Positions 45,271 through 54,070 of a stretch of DNA of 64,000 nucleotides are shown in pieces. A program made the position numbers and the translations under genes. The notes beneath the pieces are model-generated. The model was not told where the DNA came from. It made no database searches and saw only the letters and a program-made list of their open reading frames with translations. Numbering within the stretch: the first letter of the stretch is position 1; every line of letters starts with the position of its first letter. This stretch comes from Millisia brevis NBRC 105863 (GTDB lineage: Bacteria; Actinomycetota; Actinomycetes; Mycobacteriales; Mycobacteriaceae), in NCBI RefSeq assembly GCF_001552615.1, contig NZ_BCRN01000019.1, positions 27,166 through 91,165 of the forward strand, read 5' to 3'.

Positions 45271-46752
45271 CTACCCGGCCGGCTGCGCCGGCTCGCTCGG
45301 TCGGGCCGGGATCCGGAAGGCCAGGATCATCCCGATGAACGCGGTGACCGCCGCCGCCGCGAAGCCCCAACTCATGCCACCCGCGGCCGCCTCGATCTCG
45401 GTGGCCCCGCCGGTCTGCAGGTCGACGGTGCGCAGCGTCATCACCGTGATCGACACCGCGGTTCCCAGGGCTCCCGCGACCTGCTGGATCGTGCCGAGCA
45501 GCGACGACCCGTGCGAGTACAGCTCGTGCGGCAGCGCGCCGAGTCCGACGGTGAACAGCGGGGTGAAGACGAACGACAGGCTGAGCATCAGCACGACGTG
45601 CAGCACCAGGACCAGCCAGATCGGGGTCGTCGAGCCGAAGAACGCGAACCCTGCCATCGCCAACGCGAAGACCACCGCGCCGGGGCGGACGAGCCGGCGC
45701 GCGCCGTGCAGGTCGTAGAGCCGGCCGATCACCGGGCCGAGCAGGCCCATCGCGACGCCGCCGGGCATCACCAGCAGGCCGGTCTCGAGCGGGCCGAGAT
45801 CCCGCACATCCTGCAGGTAGAGCTGCAGCAGCAACATCGAGGCCAGCATGCCCATGAAACCGATCGCCAGCAGCGCCAGCGAGGTGCGGAAGGTGCCGAT
45901 CCGCAGGGTGCGCAGGTCGAGCAGCGGGCCCGGCCCGCGCACCAGGCGGGCCTGCCGCCACGCGAAGGCGGCGATACCGATCACGCCGACGACGGTCCAG
46001 ACGATCGCGAGCGAGCGCGCGGCCGGGTTGGCGAATTCGCTGAGGCCGTAGACGAGGCCACCGAAGCCGACGGCGGCGAGCACGACGCTCAGCCAGTCGA
46101 CGGAGGAGACGACGATCGTGCCGACGTTGGTCAGCCCGCGCAGGCCGCCGATGGTGATCGCGGCCGCGATCGGCAGGACGACCAGGAAGATCCAGCGCCA
46201 GTCGAGGAAGTGCAGCACCACGCCGGAGACGGCGGGGCCGAGCGCCGGCGCCACCGAGATCGCCAACGTGACGTATCCCATCACGCGGCCGCGCTGGTTG
46301 GCCGGAACGATCTCCATCAGCGTGGTCATCAACAGCGGGAACATCACCGCGGTGCCGGCGGCCTGAATCACCCGGGCCACCAGGAGGACCGGGAAGGCCC
46401 AGGCGATCGCCGCGAGCGCGGTGCCGACCAGGAAGACGCCCATCGCCAACATGAACGCGGTGCGGGTGCTGACCCGCTGGAGGAACCACCCGGTGATCGG
46501 GATGACCACCGCCATCGTCAGCAGGAAGATCGTCGAGAGCCATTGGGCGGCGGTGGCGCCGACGTCGAAGTGCTCCATCAGCCGCGGCACGGCGGTCATG
46601 GTGATCGTCTCGTTGAGGATCACCACGAAGGCGGCGGCGACCAGCCAGCGCAGCACGCCGATCGACGCGGCGCTGATCCCCGTGTCGGGGCCTGCAGCGG
46701 ACGTCACGGCGTCATTGGAATCGGACGCCACAGCGTCGTCGGGCGAGCGCAT
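45271..46752 (-). CDS. MFS efflux transporter (DHA2 family)
   Basis: 493 residues from ATG 46752, with AAAGG 7 nt upstream (GTG 46758 is possible). Fourteen hydrophobic helices. DHA2 landmarks: AAQWLSTIFLLTMAVVIPITGWF and MGYVTLAISVAPALGPAVSGVVLHFLDWRWIFLV. Substrate not inferable. It sits 9 nt before menG, an unusual neighbour that does not by itself imply a role in quinone synthesis. Confidence 0.94.
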   Translation of the reverse strand: MRSPDDAVASDSNDAVTSAAGPDTGISAASIGVLRWLVAAAFVVILNETITMTAVPRLMEHFDVGATAAQWLSTIFLLTMAVVIPITGWFLQRVSTRTAFMLAMGVFLVGTALAAIAWAFPVLLVARVIQAAGTAVMFPLLMTTLMEIVPANQRGRVMGYVTLAISVAPALGPAVSGVVLHFLDWRWIFLVVLPIAAAITIGGLRGLTNVGTIVVSSVDWLSVVLAAVGFGGLVYGLSEFANPAARSLAIVWTVVGVIGIAAFAWRQARLVRGPGPLLDLRTLRIGTFRTSLALLAIGFMGMLASMLLLQLYLQDVRDLGPLETGLLVMPGGVAMGLLGPVIGRLYDLHGARRLVRPGAVVFALAMAGFAFFGSTTPIWLVLVLHVVLMLSLSFVFTPLFTVGLGALPHELYSHGSSLLGTIQQVAGALGTAVSITVMTLRTVDLQTGGATEIEAAAGGMSWGFAAAAVTAFIGMILAFRIPARPSEPAQPAG

Positions 46753-46846
46753 GCTCACACCTTTCGCACAAAGAATGGAGAAGGGCTCGACCGAGCCACC
46801 TCACGAGGGTGCCGATAGTTCGCCTGTGAAGCAAATCAATAAGGAC

Positions 46847-46876
46847 GGCGCAGCACGTCCGATGACGTGCTGCGCC
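46847..46876 (-). terminator. Terminator after mgtA
   Basis: 13-bp perfect stem (46847-46859 with 46864-46876, ggcgcagcacgtc) and 4-nt loop CGAT. On the minus strand it lies 37 bases beyond the mgtA stop and is followed by CCTTATTGATTTG, a weak T tract. Confidence 0.75.
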
Positions 46877-46912
46877 CGGCAGAGAAGGTTCGGGTATCGG
46901 TGAAGGCCGATT

Positions 46913-48052
46913 TCAGGCGACGGCGTCCCGACTGCCGCGCAGGCCGCGCGCCTCGTCGTAGTGGTTGAACAGCTGGTCGCACAGGGCCGGCCAGGTGCGC
47001 CGCAGGACCGACTTGCGGGCCGCCGCGGCGAAGCGCTCGCGCGTGGTCGACTCGGCCAATCCGATCACCGCGCTCGGCAGCAATTCCTCGAAACGCGAGA
47101 CCGGCAGCAGGAATCCGTTGCGGCAATGCGCGATCAGATCGCGCGGGCCGCCCGCATCGGGGGCGATCGCCGGTACGCCGGAGGCGAGCGCCTCCTGAAC
47201 GGACTGACAGAAGGTCTCGTGTTCACCGGGGTGCACGAAGACGTCGAACGAGGCGTAGGCGCGGGCGAGGTCGTCACCGGAGAGCTGCCCGGTGAACGTC
47301 GCCGTCGGCAGCAGCCGCTCGAGCCGCCCGCGTTCGGGACCGTCACCGACGATGACCAGCCGGAAGCGGGGGTCGGCGCCCAATGCCCGCAGCCGCTCCA
47401 GATGCTTCTCCGGTGCCAAACGTCCGACATAGCCGACGACGATGTCGTCGGGTCCGCCCCAGCCGGCGCGCAGTTCCGACGACCGGGCACCGGGGGCGAA
47501 CCGCTGGATGTCGACGCCCCGACCCCAGCGGTGCACCCGCGGGATGCCGTGCTCGCGCAGATCCTCCATCGCCGAGGTCGACGGGGCGAGGGTGCGTTCG
47601 GCGCGGCTGTGGATATACCGCGTCCACCGCCAGGCCGCCCGGTGGGCGAGCCCGAGGCCGTAGCTCTCGGCGAAGCCCGCGACGTCGGTCTGGTAGACCG
47701 CGACCGCCGGGACACCGATCCGCCGCGCGGTGATCACACCCGCCGCGCCGAGCACGAACGGCGACGCGACGTGCACGACGTCCGGGGCGAAGGCCCGTAT
47801 CTCGGCGGTCAGCCCGACCGGCGGTGGGGCGATCGGCAGCGACGAGATCTTCGGCACGTGGACCGATCGGCACCGGCGCACGGGGACATCACCGTGGGAG
47901 CGTGGCGCCCGCGGTTGGTCCGACGGCGCGTCCGGGGCGACGACCATCGCCGAATGCCCCTCGCGTTCCAACGCTTCGAGGATTCGCAGAACGGAATTGG
48001 TCACGCCGTTGACCGACGGCAGAAATGACTCGGCGACAATGGCTACTCGCAC
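46913..48052 (-). CDS. mgtA: GDP-mannose-dependent alpha-mannosyltransferase MgtA (GT4)
   Basis: 379 residues. GT4 GT-B enzyme: N-terminal VAESFLPSVNGVTNSVLRILEALEREGH, then VYQTDVAGFAESYGLGLA, donor-domain GYVGRLAPEKHLERL and the E-x7-E motif HPGEHETFCQSVQEALASGVP. The position next to menG and DUF3592 matches M. tuberculosis Rv0557, which builds mannosyl-glucuronosyl-diacylglycerol for lipoglycan. Cytoplasmic/membrane-associated. GTG start at 48052. Confidence 0.94.
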   Translation of the reverse strand: MRVAIVAESFLPSVNGVTNSVLRILEALEREGHSAMVVAPDAPSDQPRAPRSHGDVPVRRCRSVHVPKISSLPIAPPPVGLTAEIRAFAPDVVHVASPFVLGAAGVITARRIGVPAVAVYQTDVAGFAESYGLGLAHRAAWRWTRYIHSRAERTLAPSTSAMEDLREHGIPRVHRWGRGVDIQRFAPGARSSELRAGWGGPDDIVVGYVGRLAPEKHLERLRALGADPRFRLVIVGDGPERGRLERLLPTATFTGQLSGDDLARAYASFDVFVHPGEHETFCQSVQEALASGVPAIAPDAGGPRDLIAHCRNGFLLPVSRFEELLPSAVIGLAESTTRERFAAAARKSVLRRTWPALCDQLFNHYDEARGLRGSRDAVA

Positions 48053-48140
48053 GCCGGCCAGTGTCTGCGGCGCCGGCGACCATGAGGCAAGCGCAACGTT
48101 ACGTTGGAGCGAACCACGGACGGCGACTGCCCATTCGACG

Positions 48141-48572
48141 TCAGTGACCTCGGCGGCCGCGGCGACCGAGCAGCACCAACAGCAATCCGGCGATCGCCCA
48201 GGTCACCACGACAACCGACAGCGCCGGGATGATCGCGGTGGTCGCATTGCGGCCGGCGACGCGGACCAGATCGGGATCGGACCGCGAATACTCGACCTCG
48301 ATCCGTTGTCCGGGAACCAGATTGGCCGGGTACAACACGCCGAGTTGGGGGCTGCGGGTCTCGCCGTCCGGGGTGACGAAGACGATCGCCGATCGGAAGC
48401 GGTCCGCCGACAGCACCTCCGCGGTCGCGGTGCCCTCGTCGGAGGTGATCGTCACATCGTTGCGCGCGGCGGCGGCCACGAGCAGGATCGCGAGCACCGA
48501 GATGATCGTTGCGATCACAACCACCGCACGTCCCGGCACGGTGCGCAGCACGCGGGCGCGGGTGAGGGTCAC
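48141..48572 (-). CDS. DUF3592-type two-helix membrane protein
   Basis: 143 residues. A transmembrane helix near 15-35 (AVVVIATIISVLAILLVAAAA), a soluble beta domain with YPANLVPGQRIEVEYSRSDPDLVRVAGR, and a second helix near the C-terminus (ALSVVVVTWAIAGLLLVLL). This is the layout of Rv0556 in M. tuberculosis, which has the same neighbours. Function unknown. Confidence 0.87.
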   Translation of the reverse strand: MTLTRARVLRTVPGRAVVVIATIISVLAILLVAAAARNDVTITSDEGTATAEVLSADRFRSAIVFVTPDGETRSPQLGVLYPANLVPGQRIEVEYSRSDPDLVRVAGRNATTAIIPALSVVVVTWAIAGLLLVLLGRRGRRGH

Positions 48573-48603
48573 ATGGGAAGCGTATCGCCCGGTTACGGCT
48601 ATG

Positions 48604-48609
48604 TAGTCT
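48604..48609 (+). promoter_or_regulatory. -10 hexamer TAGTCT, leaderless-type start
   Basis: TAGTCT ends 7 bases before the GTG at 48617, with no Shine-Dalgarno sequence, consistent with a leaderless transcript. The -35 is not evident. Confidence 0.4.
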
Positions 48610-48616
48610 CTGGTCC

Positions 48617-49114
48617 GTGGCGAAGAATTTCGAGATTGTGCGCGAGTTCGACTACCCGGTCGATCAGGCCTACGAGGCGATCACCTCCGACGAGGCGATC
48701 GCGGCTCGATACAAGGAGTACGAGGGCCTGACCTACGAGGCGGGCCTCGCCGACGACGGCTTCCACGCGCTGGAGGTCAACATCCCGATCGCCGGGAACG
48801 CGCTGCCGCCGGTCGTCACCAAGATTCTCAAGGGCACGCTGACCATCAACCGGGTCGACCGCTGGTCGCCGCTGGTGGACGGCAAGGCCACGGGCACCTT
48901 CCTCGGCAAGAGCTCCGGCGTGCCGAGTTCCTCCGAGGGCACCTACATCCTCGAGCCCACCGAGAACGGCTCCCAGCTGCGGGCGATCGGCTCGGTCAAG
49001 GTCAAGATTCCCCTGGTCGGCGGCAAGATCGAGGACGCGTCGATGGAGCTGGTCTCCAAGATGCTCAAGTTCGAGTGCGACGCCGCCGAGCGCTGGGTCA
49101 AGGCCCGCTCCTGA
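48617..49114 (+). CDS. DUF2505 domain-containing protein
   Basis: 165 residues covering the whole DUF2505 domain, an SRPBCC-like (START) fold used for lipid or aromatic ligands. Landmarks: FEIVREFDYPVDQAYEAITSDEAIAARYKEYEG and IGSVKVKIPLVGGKIEDASMELVSKMLKFECDAAERWVK. Function is not established. The amidase starts 5 nt after its stop. Confidence 0.93.
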   Translation: MAKNFEIVREFDYPVDQAYEAITSDEAIAARYKEYEGLTYEAGLADDGFHALEVNIPIAGNALPPVVTKILKGTLTINRVDRWSPLVDGKATGTFLGKSSGVPSSSEGTYILEPTENGSQLRAIGSVKVKIPLVGGKIEDASMELVSKMLKFECDAAERWVKARS

Positions 49115-49119
49115 CCGTC

Positions 49120-50541
49120 GTGCACGCCTTCTCCGACGACGCGCTGGGCGATCTCGACGCGACCGGGGTGGCGGAGGCGATTCGCTCCCGCCGCGTGGCC
49201 GCCGTCGAGGTGATCGACGCGGCGCTCGAACGCGCGCACCGGCTCGACGGAACGCTCAACGCCTGGGAGGTCCGAGACGAGCCGGCCGCGCGGCGGTCGG
49301 CGGCGGCGGTCGATCGCGCTCTGGACGCCGGCACCGATCCCGGGTTTTTCGCCGGGGTGCCGACCGCGATCAAGGACAACTCCGACATGGTCGGATTGCC
49401 GACGCGCAATGGCTGCGACGCCTACCCGAACGACCCGCGACCGGCCGACGGACCCTTCGTGCGCTTGCTGCGGTCGACCGGCGCGATCCCGCTGGGCAAG
49501 TCCCGGATGTCGGAGTACGGGCTCGCCGCGTCGGCCGAGCATCCGCGGCTCGGCGCGGTGGCGTCGCCGTGGGATCTCGAACGCACCGCGGGGGCGTCGT
49601 CCTCGGGTGCCGCGGCCCTGGTCGCCGCCGGGGTGCTGCCCTTTGCCCATGCCAACGACGGTGGCGGGTCGATCCGCATCCCCGCCGCGGTCAACGGTCT
49701 GGTCGGGCTCAAGCCGACCCGCGGACGGCTGCCCCTCGACGCGCTACTGCGGACCCCGCCGCTGGTACTGGTGGCCAACGGCGTCGTCACCCGGTCGGTG
49801 CGCGATACCGCCGCCTTCCTGCGCGAGACCGACGCGATCGTCGGCAACGGGACGTTCGAACCGGTCGGCGACGTCACCGGTCCGAACCCCGCGCGGCTGC
49901 GGATCGGCATGTTCACCGACTCCGCCTACGGGCCGGCCGCCCCGGACGTGCGGGTGGCGACCGAGCGCACCGCGACGCTGCTCGAATCGCTGGGGCATCG
50001 GGTCGACGAGGTGGCCGGCCCGCTGACGGCGCAATACGCCGACGACTTCCTGCTCTACTGGCGGGCCCTCGCGGCGTTGATCGTGCGCAGTGGCCGGCTG
50101 CTGCACGGCCGCGGCTGGGATGCCGACCGACTCGACGACTTCACCCGCAGCCTGGCCGCGTCGTTCGAACCGCGCCGCCTGCCGGCCGCGGTGCGCCGCT
50201 TGCGGGGCGCGCGCCGCGACTCCGACCGCCTGTACGCCACGTACGACGTGCTGCTGTGCCCGACGCTCGGCCACGAGACCCCGAAGCTCGGCCATCTCGA
50301 TCCCTCGCTGCCGTTCGAGACGGTGCTGCAGCGCACCGTCGACTGGGTGGGCTTCACACCGATCCAGAACGTGACCGGCGAGCCGGCGATCACCCTGCCG
50401 CTCGAACGCGACGCCAACGGGATGCCCCTGGGCATGATGTTCGGCGCGGCGACCGGCCGCGAGTCGGTCCTGCTGGGCCTGGCCTACGAACTCGAACGGG
50501 CCGCCCCCTGGCCCACCCTCGCCGTCAGCCCCCGACCGTAG
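49120..50541 (+). CDS. Amidase (amidase-signature family)
   Basis: 473 residues from GTG 49120. The amidase-signature triad Lys-cisSer-Ser is in place: Lys in GVPTAIKDN, and the Ser-rich GASSSGAAALVAAGVLPFAHANDGGGSIRIPAAVNGLVGLKPTRGR. The C-terminal region (GFTPIQNVTGEPAITLPL) is standard. No GatB/GatC partners are near, so a stand-alone carboxamide hydrolase is likelier than GatA. Co-transcribed with the DUF2505 gene. Confidence 0.95.
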   Translation: MHAFSDDALGDLDATGVAEAIRSRRVAAVEVIDAALERAHRLDGTLNAWEVRDEPAARRSAAAVDRALDAGTDPGFFAGVPTAIKDNSDMVGLPTRNGCDAYPNDPRPADGPFVRLLRSTGAIPLGKSRMSEYGLAASAEHPRLGAVASPWDLERTAGASSSGAAALVAAGVLPFAHANDGGGSIRIPAAVNGLVGLKPTRGRLPLDALLRTPPLVLVANGVVTRSVRDTAAFLRETDAIVGNGTFEPVGDVTGPNPARLRIGMFTDSAYGPAAPDVRVATERTATLLESLGHRVDEVAGPLTAQYADDFLLYWRALAALIVRSGRLLHGRGWDADRLDDFTRSLAASFEPRRLPAAVRRLRGARRDSDRLYATYDVLLCPTLGHETPKLGHLDPSLPFETVLQRTVDWVGFTPIQNVTGEPAITLPLERDANGMPLGMMFGAATGRESVLLGLAYELERAAPWPTLAVSPRP

Positions 50542-50544
50542 GCG

Positions 50545-51786
50545 TCACCGCACACCGAGCAGCGGCAACACCGGATCGATCGCCTCCGCCGTGGTGCCGG
50601 TGCAGCCCCCCTTGGCGATCGTCAGCAACGCCACCACGGCGGCCTCGACCATCGGATCGGGCGACGGCCGCCCCAGCAGTTCACACAGATGCCGGTGCGC
50701 GTCGTACGGCCCGTTCGGGATGTGCTCATCGGACAGCGAAGCGCTCAGATAGGCGGCCAGCAGGGCCGGACGATCGCAAGCGAAGCCGTAGAGCACCTCG
50801 AGAAAGCCGATGACGGCGCCGGGATCGGGTTCGGCATACCTGGCGGCCCGTCGGGCGACGGCGGCAACTCCCCCGCGGAAGGCGACCGCGTGCAGATCCC
50901 GGCGGCGCGGCGCGATGCGATAGACCGAGTTGACCTCGACGCCGGCGGCGCGGGCGACCCGGTCGGCCCGCAGGTTCTCCCGACCGTCGTTGCGCACGAC
51001 CACCCAGGCGGCATCGCAGATCACCTCGGTCGCGACCGCCGGTGTTCCGCGGTCGATTTGGGCGACGAAGGCGTCGACCTCGGTATCGGTCGGATCGGCG
51101 GGGTCGTAGGTGCACCCGGCAAGCAGCGCCATCCACGACTTGGCGTAGAGGTCCAGAGGTGCGACGGTCGAATCGATGCGCCGCTGGTAGAGGAATCCCT
51201 CCGCGACCGCTTGGGTCAGCACGGAAAACGAACGTGCCGTGAAGGGATCGCGCCATCTGCGTCCGCTGCCGGCGATCACCGGCTCGATCAATTCGACGTA
51301 CTTGTCGCGCATCAGGCGGGTCCGCTGCTTCATGACGTCGCGGGCGCGGCGGTCGTTGGGAGCGGCGGCGACCATCAGCAATTCCAGCATCGCCATCGGC
51401 CGGGACAATCGTTCGCCGCGAAGCTGTTCGACGGATCGATCGGTGTCGTGCCCCGGGCTGAATCGGCCGACCTGCACCGCCACGGCCCCGGCGACATCGC
51501 GATCGCCCTGCTCACCCCGGAGGAATCGGTCGACCGAGGCGGCCAGTTGGTCGTAGCTCCAACCGTTTTCCTTGTCGTCGAATCGCTCCATGGTCCGCTG
51601 GACCACCAACTCCTGGAGGCGATCGACCGACGGGAAATGATAGGTGAGCCCACCCTTTGTCAATCCGATAGCCGATGCGGTCGCCTGCGCACCCATGAAT
51701 GTGAGAAGGTGCCCCAGCTCCGCATCGGCGAGCCAGTCGATCGCATTGTCCAGGTGGTGTTTCTGCGCCTTGGTGAGTCCATCCAT
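50545..51786 (-). CDS. Tandem TetR-type regulator (two HTH domains)
   Basis: 413 residues from ATG 51786 with CGAGG upstream. Two TetR-like DNA-binding units in one chain: the first is AIGLTKGGLTYHFPSVDRLQELVV near 40-63, the second LRADRVARAAGVEVNSVYRIAPRRRDLHAV near 275-305. Each is followed by an alpha-helical domain. Fused double TetR proteins are uncommon. The target is unknown; divergence from the small membrane protein at 51930 suggests it controls that gene. Confidence 0.85.
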   Translation of the reverse strand: MDGLTKAQKHHLDNAIDWLADAELGHLLTFMGAQATASAIGLTKGGLTYHFPSVDRLQELVVQRTMERFDDKENGWSYDQLAASVDRFLRGEQGDRDVAGAVAVQVGRFSPGHDTDRSVEQLRGERLSRPMAMLELLMVAAAPNDRRARDVMKQRTRLMRDKYVELIEPVIAGSGRRWRDPFTARSFSVLTQAVAEGFLYQRRIDSTVAPLDLYAKSWMALLAGCTYDPADPTDTEVDAFVAQIDRGTPAVATEVICDAAWVVVRNDGRENLRADRVARAAGVEVNSVYRIAPRRRDLHAVAFRGGVAAVARRAARYAEPDPGAVIGFLEVLYGFACDRPALLAAYLSASLSDEHIPNGPYDAHRHLCELLGRPSPDPMVEAAVVALLTIAKGGCTGTTAEAIDPVLPLLGVR

Positions 51787-51929
51787 GGGAAGCCTCGTTC
51801 CTGCGTCGAGCGGGACCGGATTTCCCTGACGATCGTACGGGGAACCCTCTCCATTAATGCCAGGCAATTGTTCCGAATACGGGCGACAATCGACGTATCG
51901 GCCTCACACATTCGAGAGGGGGAGTAATC

Positions 51930-52247
51930 ATGAAACCGGATCCGGACGAATTCTGCCGCATCTGCCAATCCTTCAACTGCCTTGCGGTGGTGCGCTCGCA
52001 TCAGCCGCCGTCGGGCATCGTCGACTTCGTCGACCGTCGCATACTGTTCATTCTGAGCGGGCACTGCACCTGGCGAACGACCGCGCGGGCGACCGCGAGC
52101 ACCGCGACGATCGGCACGCCCGTATTCGGACTGACGGTGCTCTTCTGGAATCTGGCGGCCGACGCGGGACCGGCCACCGTGGCCTCCCTGATCGTCGTCA
52201 CGATCGGCGCGCTGCTGGTGAAGGCCATCAAGGTGACGCGGCCGTAG
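51930..52247 (+). CDS. Small Cys-rich membrane protein (paralogue A)
   Basis: 105 residues; GAGGGGG ribosome site upstream of ATG 51930. N-terminal motif FCRICQSFNC (three Cys), then QPPSGIVDFVDRRILFILSGH and two membrane helices (ATIGTPVFGLTVLFWNLA, ATVASLIVVTIGALLV). It is clearly homologous to the protein at 54071-54424, aligning C-R-x-C-x-S-x-x-C, PP-x2-I-x-DF-x-DR, S-x-H-x2-WR. I do not know any described family with this pattern. The soluble Cys part could bind zinc or a redox cofactor, which is inference. Confidence 0.75.
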   Translation: MKPDPDEFCRICQSFNCLAVVRSHQPPSGIVDFVDRRILFILSGHCTWRTTARATASTATIGTPVFGLTVLFWNLAADAGPATVASLIVVTIGALLVKAIKVTRP

Positions 52248-52310
52248 CGGGACGAGGTGGTGGGCCGGGCAGGCACCGATCGACACGCGGTGTGGGCCCG
52301 GTCCACCGAC

Positions 52311-53072
52311 TCACGGGCGCGCGGCGTCGCCGGCGGGGTCCTCGCGATGGCCGAACCGGGACAGCGCACAGACCGCCGCCGCCCCCAGCACGACGTACCA
52401 ATGCCGACGCATCGAGTCGCAGGTACCCCGCACGAGTGTTCCGCGGACCAGACTGTGGCCCTCCCGGGTGTCACCCGAACGTGTGGCACCCGAAAGTGCC
52501 TCACGCGCAGGGATTTCCCGAACGTTCACCCGCCGGACCGGGGCTGCTCGGTATACCGGCAGGCGGGCGGCGGTCAGGCGACCGACAGCGGGCACGCCAA
52601 ATCCACCCGGGAGGCGGACAACCGACCCCCGACGGCTCCGGATCACTCGAACCGTGCGGGGCGCGCCTCCCTCGGCGGAACCGATCAGTCGCCATCGCCG
52701 GACCTTCGGAGTCACAACGGTGGTCACCACGACGGTCTCGCGGGCGGACTCGAAGACGGTGACGCTGCTGACGGCGCCGACGGAGATCTGGTCCGCGCCC
52801 CGCGATCCCAGCGGCGCCCGGACGGCCGCCGCATCGACCGCGGTCGCCTCGGCGGCGGTCGCCTCGACGGGCCGGTCGGCCGGCGGCATGCGGCAGCCGA
52901 CCATGCCCGTTCGTCGACGCTCCTCGGCCAGTCGCAGGATCATGTCGACCTCGTCGTCGCTCACCGCTTCGCGCGTGGACCGCGCCTCCGCCGTACCCAG
53001 CGACGAGGCCTCGATCAGGGCAGAGATGTCCGCATACGGACCGGTGGCGGTTGCCTTTTCGTTCTCGTTCAT
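52311..53072 (-). CDS. Hypothetical protein, partner of the sigma-like gene
   Basis: 253 residues, not recognised. Acidic, polar N-terminal ~100 residues (DDEVDMILRLAEERRRTG) followed by a long Arg/Val-rich region and a C-terminal hydrophobic stretch (HWYVVLGAAAVCALSRF) that may be one membrane segment. It begins 13 nt after the sigma-like gene and is in the same operon, the position an anti-sigma or accessory factor would take, but no ZAS (HxxxCxxC) motif is present. Composition is atypical, so the frame is less certain than its neighbours. Confidence 0.65.
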   Translation of the reverse strand: MNENEKATATGPYADISALIEASSLGTAEARSTREAVSDDEVDMILRLAEERRRTGMVGCRMPPADRPVEATAAEATAVDAAAVRAPLGSRGADQISVGAVSSVTVFESARETVVVTTVVTPKVRRWRLIGSAEGGAPRTVRVIRSRRGSVVRLPGGFGVPAVGRLTAARLPVYRAAPVRRVNVREIPAREALSGATRSGDTREGHSLVRGTLVRGTCDSMRRHWYVVLGAAAVCALSRFGHREDPAGDAARP

Positions 53073-53085
53073 GTCTCTGCCGTCC

Positions 53086-53859
53086 CTATCCGATTCGCGC
53101 GATCCACGGGTAGCGCTTCTTCAAGCGTGCCCATCTGCGCTCGATTGCTTTGGGGGAGACGCCGATCAGTTCGGCGATCTCACGTTCGGTGTACTTCTGC
53201 GTCTTGTAGAAAACCAGGAGCCGATCGACGATATCCTCGAGTTCGCGGACCGTTCCGCCGACCGATATCCGCGTCGCGACGTCGTCCTCGAGGTCCGACG
53301 GGTCGAACAAACGCAGGCGTCTGTCGTCGTCGGTGATCTCCTCGTAGGACTCGGTGGCGCGGTTCTTCTCGTCGTGCCGCCGATCCGCGCGCAGCAGATT
53401 CGTCAGCGCGAAGACGGTCCCCACCACGAAGTAGGACCCGAGGTTGCGTCGCGATGTTGTCGACCAGCCGGTTCCCGCCCGCAGGTCGTCCTCCAGTTTG
53501 ATGAACGCGTCGGCGGTGGCGCATTCCGCCAACTGCGCACGGTAATCGCCTTCGATGCGAAGCCGCATGATCTCGGTATAGGTCAGGACATAGGGCACCC
53601 CGACGTCCTGCAGCAGCGAACCCAGACGCCCGCTGACCATCCGCGAGACAAGGGTCCCCTTTCCGTAGGCCATCAATACTCCGGCGACGGTATTGCGCAC
53701 ACGATGGTCGACCGGCTCCCGAATCAGCGCCTCCACCAACAATCCGTCGGCGGCATATCTATTGACGTCATCGATCGACGCAAACGTCGGTCGAGCACTT
53801 TTTCTCGTTGCCGGATCGCCCTGTTCGGTCGGATCGGCATCGTCCTGCGTTGTACTCAT
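53086..53859 (-). CDS. Atypical ECF-sigma-like regulator
   Basis: 257 residues; GGAG 7 nt before ATG 53859. C-terminal HTH at about 222-248, YTEREIAELIGVSPKAIERRWARLKK, is sigma-70 region 4-like. The segment NLGSYFVVGTVFALTNLLRADRR (about 143-165) resembles ECF region 2.4, but the usual region 2.2 core (VQETFL-type) is not obvious, so identity as a working sigma factor is uncertain. It is transcribed divergently from paralogue B (54071) and co-transcribed with the unknown protein at 52311. Conserved TATAACTC elements lie in the intergenic region. Confidence 0.72.
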   Translation of the reverse strand: MSTTQDDADPTEQGDPATRKSARPTFASIDDVNRYAADGLLVEALIREPVDHRVRNTVAGVLMAYGKGTLVSRMVSGRLGSLLQDVGVPYVLTYTEIMRLRIEGDYRAQLAECATADAFIKLEDDLRAGTGWSTTSRRNLGSYFVVGTVFALTNLLRADRRHDEKNRATESYEEITDDDRRLRLFDPSDLEDDVATRISVGGTVRELEDIVDRLLVFYKTQKYTEREIAELIGVSPKAIERRWARLKKRYPWIARIG

Positions 53860-53931
53860 ACAAATTCTCCGGTTGACGTTGAAGGGAACCGAAGTGCGGC
53901 CCCGATCGCCTCCATCGCGATCGAGTTACCT

Positions 53932-54042
53932 GAGTTATATGCCGGCGCCGCTCCGTTTTCCCCCTCCGCCGAAAGAAATTTTCGGGAATTGCCGAATATG
54001 GCACCGAGCGGGGGTTTCCGGACCGGTAGCCGCCTATAACTC
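53932..54042. promoter_or_regulatory. Paired TATAACTC elements in a divergent promoter region
   Basis: TATAACTC occurs once on each strand, at 53932-53939 (minus, towards the sigma-like gene) and 54035-54042 (plus, towards the membrane gene). A second shared sequence, AATTG then CCGAATA, occurs at 53987-53998 and also ahead of paralogue A at 51866-51879. They may be sites for the sigma-like protein or the tandem TetR. Motifs of this length can recur by chance. Confidence 0.35.
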
Positions 54043-54070
54043 GGATGTAGGCACCGCGAAAGGAGGCGCC

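Noticed and set aside
49120..50541. GatA subunit of the Glu-tRNA amidotransferase
   Set aside because: Same amidase-signature family, but no gatB or gatC nearby and the sequence and context fit a stand-alone amidase.
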